IMG/VR virus record: IMGVR_UViG_3300029258_001506
Span: 34,188-98,187 of that record
Length of the DNA stretch: 64,000 nt
Direction: 5' to 3' (one strand)
From: a virus
A model generated the notes under the pieces. The model saw only the letters and a program-made list of their open reading frames with translations. It was not told the DNA's origin and did no database searches. The position numbers and the translations under genes were made by a program. Positions 7,548 to 13,939 of the stretch are shown one piece after another. How positions within the stretch are numbered: position 1 is the first letter of the stretch; each line of letters starts with the position of its first letter.

Positions 7548-7559
7548 ACGGAGGCCGAC

Positions 7560-7802
7560 ATGGTTATAGAGGTAGGACAGTTCAAGATCGAGACGCGGAC
7601 GGGAACGATCGAGGCGCCGGCGGAGTACATGAACGAGCAAGGGAACGCGAAGCTCGACCGGATCCTCGAGGGACGGGATCAGGTGTTCAACATGTCGAGC
7701 CACTTGTCGCCGAACCTGCACACGGCGATCCTCGTCGCGCTGCAGACGGACTTCGCGGCCTGGCGCGGGATGCGTCTCACGATGGCCGAGCTGAGAGCCT
7801 AG
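7560..7802 (+). CDS. Hypothetical protein
   Basis: 80 aa, GGAGGCC before the ATG. Beta-rich start (VIEVGQFKIETRTG), then helices (LHTAILVALQTDFAAW). No motif recognised. It sits just after the GC hairpin at 7524-7547 and before another small gene with a 3-bp gap. Confidence 0.55.
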   Translation: MVIEVGQFKIETRTGTIEAPAEYMNEQGNAKLDRILEGRDQVFNMSSHLSPNLHTAILVALQTDFAAWRGMRLTMAELRA

Positions 7803-7805
7803 CCG

Positions 7806-8108
7806 ATGCCAGCGCGAGCCATACTCACACCGGCCCAGCTCAGCGCCTGGGAGGTGTACGTGAGCGATCCTATCCACCTCGAGGCCGACGACCTCGACGA
7901 CGAGTACGGGCCGACGGCGGCCGAGTACCGGACCGCGGCGGGCTGCCTCCGCGGCCGACGGTTGGTCGTACCGCGCGACCAGTTCGAGCAGGTCGACAGA
8001 GTATTGACCGAGGCGTGCAACAGCGCGGACTCGGAAGGGACGAAGGCCGGGAACGGAGCAGCGCGCGCGCTGGTCAACCTGGCCGACAAGCTACGGAGGA
8101 GCGAGTGA
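7806..8108 (+). CDS. Hypothetical protein
   Basis: 100 aa, helical, acidic in the middle (LEADDLDDEYG). The end of the gene (LADKLRRSE) carries CAAGCTACGGAGGA, which is repeated at 8408. Overlaps the next gene by one base (TGATG). No family recognised. Confidence 0.55.
   Translation: MPARAILTPAQLSAWEVYVSDPIHLEADDLDDEYGPTAAEYRTAAGCLRGRRLVVPRDQFEQVDRVLTEACNSADSEGTKAGNGAARALVNLADKLRRSE
8087..8100 (+). repeat. 14-bp direct repeat, copy A
   Basis: CAAGCTACGGAGGA, identical to 8408-8421. Together the copies flank the small ORF at 8108 and the inverted fragment at 8265-8408. Confidence 0.7.
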
Positions 8109-8335
8109 TGCTGACGAAAGAACAGGCCGAGGAGATCGCCGAGCAGATCAGAGACGAGCTGTCGCAGGCAGCGCAGAACACGCTCGATGATTACAACCAG
8201 ACCGACGCGGACGCGATCGCCGATGCGTTGATCGAGTCGATCCGCGTGAACGGGCTCGACTGCTGTCGTACGAGACGTCGACCCCTGCCGCCAGCGCAGC
8301 GCGAACGATCCGTTCAAAGATCCGCGCCTTGCTGA
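8108..8335 (+). CDS. Small acidic protein, C-terminus replaced by an inserted fragment
   Basis: 75 aa. Residues 1-52 form a plausible helical protein (LTKEQAEEIAEQIRDEL). From base 8265 the frame runs into the inverted copy of a virion gene, so the last 23 residues (Arg/Pro/Cys-rich) are almost certainly not native. The original gene was probably longer. Best treated as a truncated gene. Confidence 0.5.
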   Translation: MLTKEQAEEIAEQIRDELSQAAQNTLDDYNQTDADAIADALIESIRVNGLDCCRTRRRPLPPAQRERSVQRSAPC

Positions 8336-8408
8336 CGTCCTTATTGTACGTGCTGTGCGCCTGCTTGAACCGCGAGAGCGCGTTCTTGATCCGGCCGACG
8401 TCGGCCGC
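8265..8408 (-). repeat. 144-nt inverted fragment of the virion gene at 37470
   Basis: Reverse complement of 37800-37907: 38 nt at one end and 70 nt at the other match exactly, but this copy holds 36 extra nt in the middle. Read on the minus strand, it encodes NKDVSKARIFERIVRAALAA where the large gene has NKGAALAA. This copy therefore looks like the undeleted version. Transcripts from P4 through here would be antisense to the virion mRNA. Confidence 0.9.
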
Positions 8409-8421
8409 AAGCTACGGAGGA
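8408..8421 (+). repeat. 14-bp direct repeat, copy B
   Basis: CAAGCTACGGAGGA, identical to 8087-8100, and supplies the Shine-Dalgarno of the HTH gene at 8426. A preceding GGCCG is shared too, suggesting a microhomology joint. Confidence 0.7.
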
Positions 8422-8425
8422 AGCT

Positions 8426-8665
8426 ATGCCGATCAGGGACGCAGTGATGACGGAGAAGGAGTTCGCCGAAAAGCAGGAGCTGCTCGGATTGAAGGATGCG
8501 GAACTTGCCGAGGAGCTGGGAGTGTCCCGGCCGCTGGTGACCATGATGAGATCCGGCGATCGCAAGGTGACGGCGACGGTCGGCCGGCTGCTCGACCTGC
8601 TGTGCAAGCGGCGCGAACGGCTCGACAGGCAGAAGGCAAAGCGGGAGGAGAAAAAGGCCAGCTAG
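8426..8665 (+). CDS. XRE/Cro-type HTH regulator
   Basis: 79 aa, GGAGGA before the ATG. Residues 17-50 form a helix-turn-helix (LKDAELAEELGVSRPLVTMM, then RSGDRKV). The basic tail (KAKREEKK) could assist DNA contact. Small size fits a phage Cro-like repressor or activator of nearby promoters. Last gene of the P4 cassette. Confidence 0.75.
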   Translation: MPIRDAVMTEKEFAEKQELLGLKDAELAEELGVSRPLVTMMRSGDRKVTATVGRLLDLLCKRRERLDRQKAKREEKKAS

Positions 8666-8684
8666 GCCAGGCGAAGGGGGCGGA

Positions 8685-8772
8685 AACCCTTGCGGGAGTA
8701 GGGCGAAAACTTTTTTTAAAAAAAGTGAAAAAAGTTGTTGACACCTCCCGGGGGCTGTGTCACACTGTAACC
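8685..8772 (+). promoter_or_regulatory. Promoter block P5
   Basis: CCCTTGCGGGAGTAGGG, A/T palindrome, A tract, TTGACA at 8738-8743, 17-bp spacer, CACACT at 8761-8766, six bases and ATGATG at 8773. Nearly identical to P2 over its whole length. Confidence 0.75.
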
Positions 8773-8814
8773 ATGATGAGGGACACACAAGACAGCAACC
8801 GCACGGAGGGCGCG

Positions 8815-9024
8815 ATGATCATCACCGAGGGAATGCAGATTCGGATCAACGGTCGGAAGTTCACGGTCACCAAGCACGGCGAGTGCGGGTTCGACCTCGT
8901 CGGTCCGCGCGGCGGCCAGGCCACCGCGATCCAGAACATTCACGACCGCCGGAACATGTGGCTGATTTACGGCGGGATGAACGTCAAGTCCGAGCCGATC
9001 ACCTCGATGATCGCTGGCTGGTAG
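8815..9024 (+). CDS. Small hypothetical protein, P5 cassette
   Basis: 69 aa from the ATG at 8815 (GGAGGG upstream); the ATGATG at 8773 is in frame. Beta-rich (MQIRINGRKFTVTKHGE), a small barrel-like pattern. No family recognised. Confidence 0.6.
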   Translation: MIITEGMQIRINGRKFTVTKHGECGFDLVGPRGGQATAIQNIHDRRNMWLIYGGMNVKSEPITSMIAGW

Positions 9025-9034
9025 GGAGGCGACA

Positions 9035-9370
9035 ATGACCAACGACAACACCACGCACACCGACACCGAGTTCGAGAAGGCGCTCACGGCCTGGCTGGCG
9101 ACGGCGCAGGAGATCATCGAGGTCAACCACGAGCGCGCCGGGTATCACTCCCCGGCCGCCACCCTGTCGACCATGTACGGCCGGCGCTACGTCCGGATCG
9201 TCCGGCACGACCTCGGCCCGAGCCGCTCGGCTCACTGCTTCATCGACCGCACGAACGGCGACGTCTTGAAGGCGGCCAGCTGGAAGGCGCCGGCCAAGAA
9301 CTTCGCGCGCGGCAACATCTACACCGGCAACGCTGGCGTCACCGAGTACGGCGCTCACACCTGTTACTAG
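9035..9370 (+). CDS. Conserved phage protein of unknown function
   Basis: 111 aa. The stretch SAHCFIDRTNGDVLKAASWK followed by APAKNFARGNI resembles a small protein that recurs in many phages and plasmids; its function is not known. The central GRRYVRIVRHDLG gives a beta strand. Middle gene of the P5 cassette. Confidence 0.65.
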   Translation: MTNDNTTHTDTEFEKALTAWLATAQEIIEVNHERAGYHSPAATLSTMYGRRYVRIVRHDLGPSRSAHCFIDRTNGDVLKAASWKAPAKNFARGNIYTGNAGVTEYGAHTCY

Positions 9371-9385
9371 GGAAGGGGGCCCACG

Positions 9386-10552
9386 ATGACCACGAACAAC
9401 GACAAGCCGGCGAAGGTGGTGCTCAGCTACGGTATGGGGGTTGACTCGACGGCGATCCTGGTTCGGTGGCTGACCGATCCCAGCTCGAGAGACTTCGACC
9501 TGTCCGACCTCGTCGTCATCACGGCGCAGGTCGGCGACGAGTTCCCGGACACGCAGCGACTCGTCGAGGAGTACATGCTGCCGTTGATGCGCGAGCACGG
9601 CGTCCGGTACGTCCAGCTCAGCCGCAAGGGGCCGCGGGAGGCCGACGGGATCGAGGTACACGACGACACGACCGAGCCGACCAGCTGCTTCACCGAGGGC
9701 GGGGAGTGGACACTGTATTCGGAGATGACCGAGGCCGGGACGGTGCCGCAGTTCCGGACCGGCGCGCGTCGCTGCTCGTTGCACTTCAAAGGCTGGCCGC
9801 TCGACACCTGGCTCCGGAACGAGTTCGGCGACAGGCCGTATCGTCACGTCATGGGGTTCAACGCGGAGGAGCAGAAGCGGATCGACCGCGACAACTCGTA
9901 CAGCACCGAGCAGCGTCAGAGCGAGTACCCGCTCCTCGACTGGAAATGGGGCCGGAAGGAGTGCGAGGACTACCTCGAGAGCTGGGCCGGCGAGCCGTGG
10001 AAAAAATCGTGCTGCACGTTCTGTCCGTTCGCCTGCAACAAGAAGGGGATCGAGGCGCACCTCGAGCGGCTGGCCGAGCACCCGGTCGAGGCCGCCGACG
10101 TCGCCATCATGGAGCGCGTATCGACGGCGCTCAACCCGCGTCAAACGCTGTACAGCGGTCACTCGATCGAGGTGCTGCTCGAGGGTAGCGGGGACCACGG
10201 CGAGGCGCTCAGAATCCGTGACGCGAAGCTCAGCGAGAACGACTGGACTCTGTACCGGATCCGGCGCGCGTTCGCGGCGAAGTGCAACGCAGCTCGAGAG
10301 GTCAAGATCATCACGACGGGCGAGCGCTTCGACGTCGAGGCGGAGCTGGCGATGGTCGCCGACGAGCACGGCCTGGACATCGAGGACGACGGCCGGAGCT
10401 ACCGCGTATGGCTCTCGCGGAAGGGCGAGGTGTTCCCGTGTCCGGAGGAAGTGTTCGTCGTCGCGCCGGCGCTGGCGCGCGAGAAAGTGCGCAAGGGATT
10501 CGACAAGCGGTGGGCCAAGGCACTTGCCGCGGCCGGGGGTTGCGCAGAATGA
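9386..10552 (+). CDS. PAPS-reductase-like PP-loop enzyme (copy 2)
   Basis: 388 aa. LSYGMGVDSTAIL at residues 13-25 is a variant PP-loop (SxGxxS/DST). Conserved features of phage PAPS-reductase-like proteins follow: a Cys/His segment (ARRCSLHFKGWPLD) and KKSCCTFCPFACNKKG, probably an Fe-S or zinc site. The C-terminal 100 residues are a separate mixed domain. It differs from the copy at 3402 in motif form and length, so they likely act on different substrates. Expected role: adenylation-dependent sulfur transfer or nucleobase modification. Last gene of the P5 cassette. Confidence 0.75.
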   Translation: MTTNNDKPAKVVLSYGMGVDSTAILVRWLTDPSSRDFDLSDLVVITAQVGDEFPDTQRLVEEYMLPLMREHGVRYVQLSRKGPREADGIEVHDDTTEPTSCFTEGGEWTLYSEMTEAGTVPQFRTGARRCSLHFKGWPLDTWLRNEFGDRPYRHVMGFNAEEQKRIDRDNSYSTEQRQSEYPLLDWKWGRKECEDYLESWAGEPWKKSCCTFCPFACNKKGIEAHLERLAEHPVEAADVAIMERVSTALNPRQTLYSGHSIEVLLEGSGDHGEALRIRDAKLSENDWTLYRIRRAFAAKCNAAREVKIITTGERFDVEAELAMVADEHGLDIEDDGRSYRVWLSRKGEVFPCPEEVFVVAPALAREKVRKGFDKRWAKALAAAGGCAE

Positions 10553-10566
10553 AGGCGTGTGATTCA

Positions 10567-10591
10567 ATCGAGACTCGGCAGCGGTCTCGAT
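10567..10591 (+). promoter_or_regulatory. Hairpin with loop complementary to terminator (attenuator-like)
   Basis: ATCGAGAC and GTCTCGAT form a perfect 8-bp stem with loop TCGGCAGCG. The loop contains most of the upstream arm of the terminator stem at 10576-10628, so the two structures compete or form a pseudoknot. Confidence 0.55.
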
Positions 10592-10635
10592 CCAAGATGC
10601 CCCCCCACATCCACCGGGTCCGCTGCCGTTTTTTT
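10576..10635 (+). terminator. Rho-independent terminator after the PP-loop gene
   Basis: CGGCAGCGG (10576-10584) pairs perfectly with CCGCTGCCG (10620-10628), followed directly by seven T. The 35-nt loop contains a C7 run. It ends the P5 transcript; the overlapping hairpin at 10567 could control it. Confidence 0.75.
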
Positions 10636-10658
10636 ATCCAGACAAGGAGAGAGCGACG

Positions 10659-10868
10659 ATGGGATACGTAGGCCCGAAGGTGGTCTGCTCGCGGTGCGGT
10701 TTGACGTACGAGCTGCCGGACTGTTGCGAGTGCGAGCAGTACAGCGACGAGGAACTCCGAGCGATGTTGTCGGGAGGCGACGACGAGGACTTCACCGACG
10801 ACGATCACCCGGACGACAGCGCGAGCGATCGCGCTCAGTCGAGCTGGGAAAAATGGAGGGGGATATGA
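10659..10868 (+). CDS. Small zinc-binding protein with acidic tail
   Basis: 69 aa, AAGGAGAG upstream. CSRCGLTYELPDCCECEQ near residues 10-27 is a compact cysteine site; the remainder is very acidic (DDEDFTDDDHPDDS). No promoter is obvious between the terminator and this gene, so it may rely on read-through. Overlaps the next gene. Confidence 0.6.
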   Translation: MGYVGPKVVCSRCGLTYELPDCCECEQYSDEELRAMLSGGDDEDFTDDDHPDDSASDRAQSSWEKWRGI

Positions 10869-11209
10869 GTCGGAGAAAAACGAAACTCGAACAGGCACTC
10901 GAGGCCGGGTACTGGATGCACTGCGACTGCTTCGCGTCGCACGGAGAGTCGGACGGCCTGCACGCGATCGGCGAGGTCGTCGACGTCCAGCTCCCGACCG
11001 GCGACTGGTGCCGCGGACACATCACGGAGATCCTCACCGGCGATTACGACGACGGACGCGACGCCTACTATTCGGTGATGATCACCAGGCACAAGAAATG
11101 GGAGATCAAGATCGAGGGACAGCGGCGGATCAAATCACGCGGCCGGCTGCTACCGCGTGATCAGTACGTCGGCTTGTGGCGAAAGCCGCGGAAACCCGCG
11201 CGGCTGTAG
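10865..11209 (+). CDS. Hypothetical protein
   Basis: 114 aa starting in an ATGA overlap. Contains HCDCFASHGE and an SH3-like beta region (GEVVDVQLPTGDWCRGHITE), reminiscent of chromatin-type or translation-type barrels, but no family is recognised. Its stop lies at the start of block P6. Confidence 0.55.
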   Translation: MSRRKTKLEQALEAGYWMHCDCFASHGESDGLHAIGEVVDVQLPTGDWCRGHITEILTGDYDDGRDAYYSVMITRHKKWEIKIEGQRRIKSRGRLLPRDQYVGLWRKPRKPARL

Positions 11210-11281
11210 GTCCAGAAAAAAAAGTGAAAAAAGTTCAAAAAAGATGTTGACAGGTCCGCGGTCCCGTGTCACACTGTAACC
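11210..11281 (+). promoter_or_regulatory. Promoter block P6
   Basis: A-rich tract as in P3, TTGACA at 11247-11252, 17-bp spacer, CACACT at 11270-11275, six bases and ATGATG at 11282. There is no Shine-Dalgarno before the ATG and no later usable start in the gene that follows, so this copy best supports leaderless initiation. Confidence 0.75.
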
Positions 11282-11665
11282 ATGATGAACGAAACAAACA
11301 CCAACACCGAGTACAAAATCCTGGGAGTCAGCGACGAGGTCGAGGCGTGCGAATTGTGCGGCAAGAAGAACCTCAAGCGGACGGTCGTTCTCACCTCCGA
11401 CGAGGGCGGCGAAATGTACGTCGGCACCTCGTGCGCTGGCAAGCTGCTCCACGGTAACAAGTCACGCAAGAACACGAAGCGCGTCGACACGATCGCCAAG
11501 ACGATCGCACTCGCCGAGCAGCTCCTCGCCGAGGGTCACGACGCGGACAAAGTAGCGAAGGCAGTTTGGAACCGGACAGGGTACGGAGTCGATCGCCGGC
11601 ACGGCCGGTTCGACATCTGCTTCTCCTGGCCGGACAACATTGTTTCGATCAACGTGGAGGGTTAG
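11282..11665 (+). CDS. Zinc-binding protein, leaderless start, P6 cassette
   Basis: 127 aa. CELCGKKNLKRTVVL followed by GGEMYVGTSCAGKLL gives the same C-x2-CG ... (F/Y)xVG..C..KL module as the protein at 6475. The C-terminal half is helical and then beta. The ATGATG of the promoter block is the only start that keeps the cysteines. Function unknown; perhaps a nucleic-acid-binding or adaptor protein. Confidence 0.7.
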   Translation: MMNETNTNTEYKILGVSDEVEACELCGKKNLKRTVVLTSDEGGEMYVGTSCAGKLLHGNKSRKNTKRVDTIAKTIALAEQLLAEGHDADKVAKAVWNRTGYGVDRRHGRFDICFSWPDNIVSINVEG

Positions 11666-11669
11666 ACAA

Positions 11670-11864
11670 ATGACCAACGACGAAATCTGGGACGCGATCA
11701 AGAAGTCCGACGAGGAGTACGGCCGGCAGCTGCTCGGCGACGAGGAGTACGAGGAGCGCGAGCAGGATCGCGCGGAGTCGGCGCTCGTGTATCCGTGGCA
11801 CCCGGAGCACGGGATGACCGCGCGGCTCGATCACAACGCACCGTCGCAGCGGCGGAACGACTAA
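11670..11864 (+). CDS. Small acidic hypothetical protein
   Basis: 64 aa from the ATG at 11670; GGAGG lies inside the end of the previous gene. Very acidic (DEEYGRQLLGDEEYEEREQD). No motif; could be a DNA mimic or partner protein, which is speculation. Confidence 0.55.
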   Translation: MTNDEIWDAIKKSDEEYGRQLLGDEEYEEREQDRAESALVYPWHPEHGMTARLDHNAPSQRRND

Positions 11865-11879
11865 AGGGAGGGCGAGACG

Positions 11880-12107
11880 ATGACCGACAAGAGAACAATC
11901 AAGACGGGTCGACTGGTCGCGGCCTGCTATTACGTCGAGTGTCCGTACTGCGGCGAGTCGATCGCCAACAACGACACCGGGTCGATCCGCTGGGAGTCGG
12001 CGGAGAGCTACACACTCTGGCAGGATCACGACTACATTCAATGTGCCGGCGAGGACGGGTGCGGCGGTTGCGGCGCCAAAGTCCGGATCCCGAAGGTGCT
12101 CCGGTGA
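11880..12107 (+). CDS. Zinc-ribbon protein
   Basis: 75 aa. CPYCGES (about residues 21-27) and CAGEDGCGGCGAKVRIP near the end form a clear zinc ribbon like those of transcription or recombination accessory proteins. Overlaps the next gene by 4 bp. Confidence 0.65.
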   Translation: MTDKRTIKTGRLVAACYYVECPYCGESIANNDTGSIRWESAESYTLWQDHDYIQCAGEDGCGGCGAKVRIPKVLR

Positions 12108-12382
12108 CGGACAAGCGCAAGACGAAGGCCGAGCGCTTCGCCGGCCTGGCCGGGTTCAAGGACGCCAGGCGGAACGCGTTGACGGGCGACTGGACGGCGG
12201 TCTACCTGTCCGCTGCTCAGGGGCTCGAGGCCGAGGACAAGTACGCTGTCGTGTGCGAGAAGCACGGGACGCTGGTCACGGTGCAGACGCTGCGCGACGC
12301 GGTGTACATCGCCGGCGACGCGACGGAGTTCTGCGACGACTGCCGGGAGCTGGACAAGGACAACAAGAAGGGAGGCGGCTAA
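12104..12382 (+). CDS. Hypothetical protein with C/H cluster
   Basis: 92 aa, GTG start in a GTGA overlap. KYAVVCEKHGTLV and, 40 residues later, FCDDCRELDK give a possible C-x2-H ... C-x2-C zinc site. The pattern resembles short phage proteins that bind zinc through C-x2-H...C-x2-C; function unknown. Confidence 0.6.
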   Translation: MTDKRKTKAERFAGLAGFKDARRNALTGDWTAVYLSAAQGLEAEDKYAVVCEKHGTLVTVQTLRDAVYIAGDATEFCDDCRELDKDNKKGGG

Positions 12383-12383
12383 C

Positions 12384-12629
12384 ATGGGTTGGGGAATGCT
12401 GAGCAAACCGGGGACGGAGTTCGGACCGTGCGTCGACGAGGACTGCGGACACACGGACTGCGCGGCGACGCGAGCGGACGCGGCGAAGGCGTGCGACATC
12501 TGCGGCAAGCCGATCGAGTACGGCGTCAAGTTCTACTACACCAAGCAGGGCACCGGCATCGAGCACGCGTTGTGCACCTGGCGCCAGGCCGACGCGGAGC
12601 GAGCAGCTCGAGGGGAGTCGTTGCGATGA
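12384..12629 (+). CDS. Small cysteine-rich protein
   Basis: 81 aa. GPCVDEDCGHTDCAATR and ACDICGKPIEYG ... HALC make two possible zinc sites. The second resembles the phage 'C-x2-CGKPI' proteins. Overlaps the next gene by 4 bp. Confidence 0.6.
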   Translation: MGWGMLSKPGTEFGPCVDEDCGHTDCAATRADAAKACDICGKPIEYGVKFYYTKQGTGIEHALCTWRQADAERAARGESLR

Positions 12630-13183
12630 TCAAGATCACCGAGTACGTGAGGACGGAGGAGTTGCGCGCGCGATGGGGCGACGACTGGCAGTCCCAGCTC
12701 GACCGGTACTCCGACGAGATGTGCGCGCGGTTGATGCGTAGCTCGTTGATGGCGTTCTACAAGAACGGCGTCGACCTGCTGTTCATCGCGGTACCGCGGA
12801 ACGGCGTCGCCGGCCTGTCGTTCACCTCCGACGACGAGGAGATCGACCAGGACGCGGTCAGGCTGGCGGGCTGGGACGAGCACACGCTGCGCGATCGGTT
12901 GAAGGGGTTCTTCGATCAGGTCCGCGACGAGCTGATCGACGAGATGTGCGGGGAGCCTTACATCCGCTATGACGAGGACGCGGGACAGACGATCGTTGAG
13001 GACGAGGAGCGCAACGTATGGTTCCGCCTCGGCTGGCTTGCGTCGAGGGAGCAGGTCGTCGAGGTCGTCGAGTTGCTCGAGCGGGAGATCGAGAGGGGCG
13101 AACGGTACGGGCGAATGAAGCTGGCCGATGACATCCGGCGCCTGCTCGGCGTCGACGCGGGGAGCGGAGCGAGAAATGTCTGA
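12626..13183 (+). CDS. Hypothetical protein
   Basis: 185 aa. Mixed alpha/beta with an acidic centre (TSDDEEIDQDAVRLAGWDE) and a long C-terminal helix (EVVELLEREIERGERYGR). No motif recognised. Overlaps the next gene by 8 bp. Confidence 0.6.
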   Translation: MIKITEYVRTEELRARWGDDWQSQLDRYSDEMCARLMRSSLMAFYKNGVDLLFIAVPRNGVAGLSFTSDDEEIDQDAVRLAGWDEHTLRDRLKGFFDQVRDELIDEMCGEPYIRYDEDAGQTIVEDEERNVWFRLGWLASREQVVEVVELLEREIERGERYGRMKLADDIRRLLGVDAGSGARNV

Positions 13184-13436
13184 TCAGACGTACGAACAGC
13201 CGTTACACAAGACGTGTCCGAAGTGCTGGGCCGCGCTCGAGTTCGGAGAGCGGGTCGAGGTGAAGAACCGCAACGGGAAGGTTGCGCTCGATGGCTGGTC
13301 GATGAAGTGTTCGGATCCCGAGTGCGACTACCAGGCGCGCGGGGCTCGGCCGCCGTACAGCTCGAGGGCAGTCGTCGAGGCGATGATCGCGCAGAAGGTC
13401 ACCGTCGACCACGCGAAGGCAGTCCGCGATGAGTAG
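13176..13436 (+). CDS. Zinc-ribbon protein
   Basis: 86 aa from the ATG at 13176 (GGAGCGAG upstream). HKTCPKCWAALEFGERV and MKCSDPECDYQARG form a CxxC...CxxxxC ribbon, followed by a helix. Unknown function. Overlaps the next gene by 8 bp. Confidence 0.6.
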   Translation: MSDQTYEQPLHKTCPKCWAALEFGERVEVKNRNGKVALDGWSMKCSDPECDYQARGARPPYSSRAVVEAMIAQKVTVDHAKAVRDE

Positions 13437-13767
13437 CAAGCAGTACAAGGGGCGGGTCGACGTGCTGATCATCGACGACGTACGGCACCCGGCGACGCAG
13501 AAGAAGTTTGACGCCGTGACGTATCCGGTCGAGAGGATGTCGCGGCCGGTGAACTACCTGGCCGACGCGGTGAAGGTCGCCGAGCAACTGACGTTTCGCG
13601 AGAAGGCGCGCGCGGTGATCGAGGCGGAGACGTACCAGACGATCGGCGAGCGCTTGATGATCGAGGCGTTCCTGGCCGGAGAAATGGCGCTGGTCTGGAA
13701 CTTGAAGGCGCTGATCGATGTGCGGTACGAGCAGGTCGACAAGCAACGGGGCAAATCAAATGTATAA
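13429..13767 (+). CDS. Hypothetical protein
   Basis: 112 aa. A beta strand (VDVLIIDDVRHP) followed by helices (AVKVAEQLTFREKARAVIE). No motif strong enough to name. Overlaps the next ATG by 8 bp. Confidence 0.55.
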   Translation: MSSKQYKGRVDVLIIDDVRHPATQKKFDAVTYPVERMSRPVNYLADAVKVAEQLTFREKARAVIEAETYQTIGERLMIEAFLAGEMALVWNLKALIDVRYEQVDKQRGKSNV

Positions 13768-13939
13768 GCTACGACAAGACGACGTCCAGCGCGACCCAAT
13801 CTTCTTACTCGAGGTCCGTCGGTGTATTCACTATCCCGATCCGCCTGATGAGGTCGAACACGGCGACGGTCACACGTACAAAGAGGTCCAGTTCGCGTCG
13901 AACGTGTTGAAGGAGCACGCGCGGAGGCTGGCGGGATGA
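13760..13939 (+). CDS. Small hypothetical protein
   Basis: 59 aa from the ATG at 13760. Short and charged (MYKLRQDDVQRDPIF), with a histidine-rich centre. It overlaps both neighbours by 4-8 bp, which supports it as a translated gene. Confidence 0.5.
   Translation: MYKLRQDDVQRDPIFLLEVRRCIHYPDPPDEVEHGDGHTYKEVQFASNVLKEHARRLAG

Noticed and set aside
9035-9370. Toxin or antitoxin role for the small conserved protein
   Set aside because: No toxin family motif; only conservation in phages and plasmids is recalled.
8999-10567. Reverse-strand frame of 522 codons opposite the second PP-loop enzyme
   Set aside because: Arg/Leu/Val-rich shadow typical of GC-rich antisense; no motif, and the + strand gene is clearly real.
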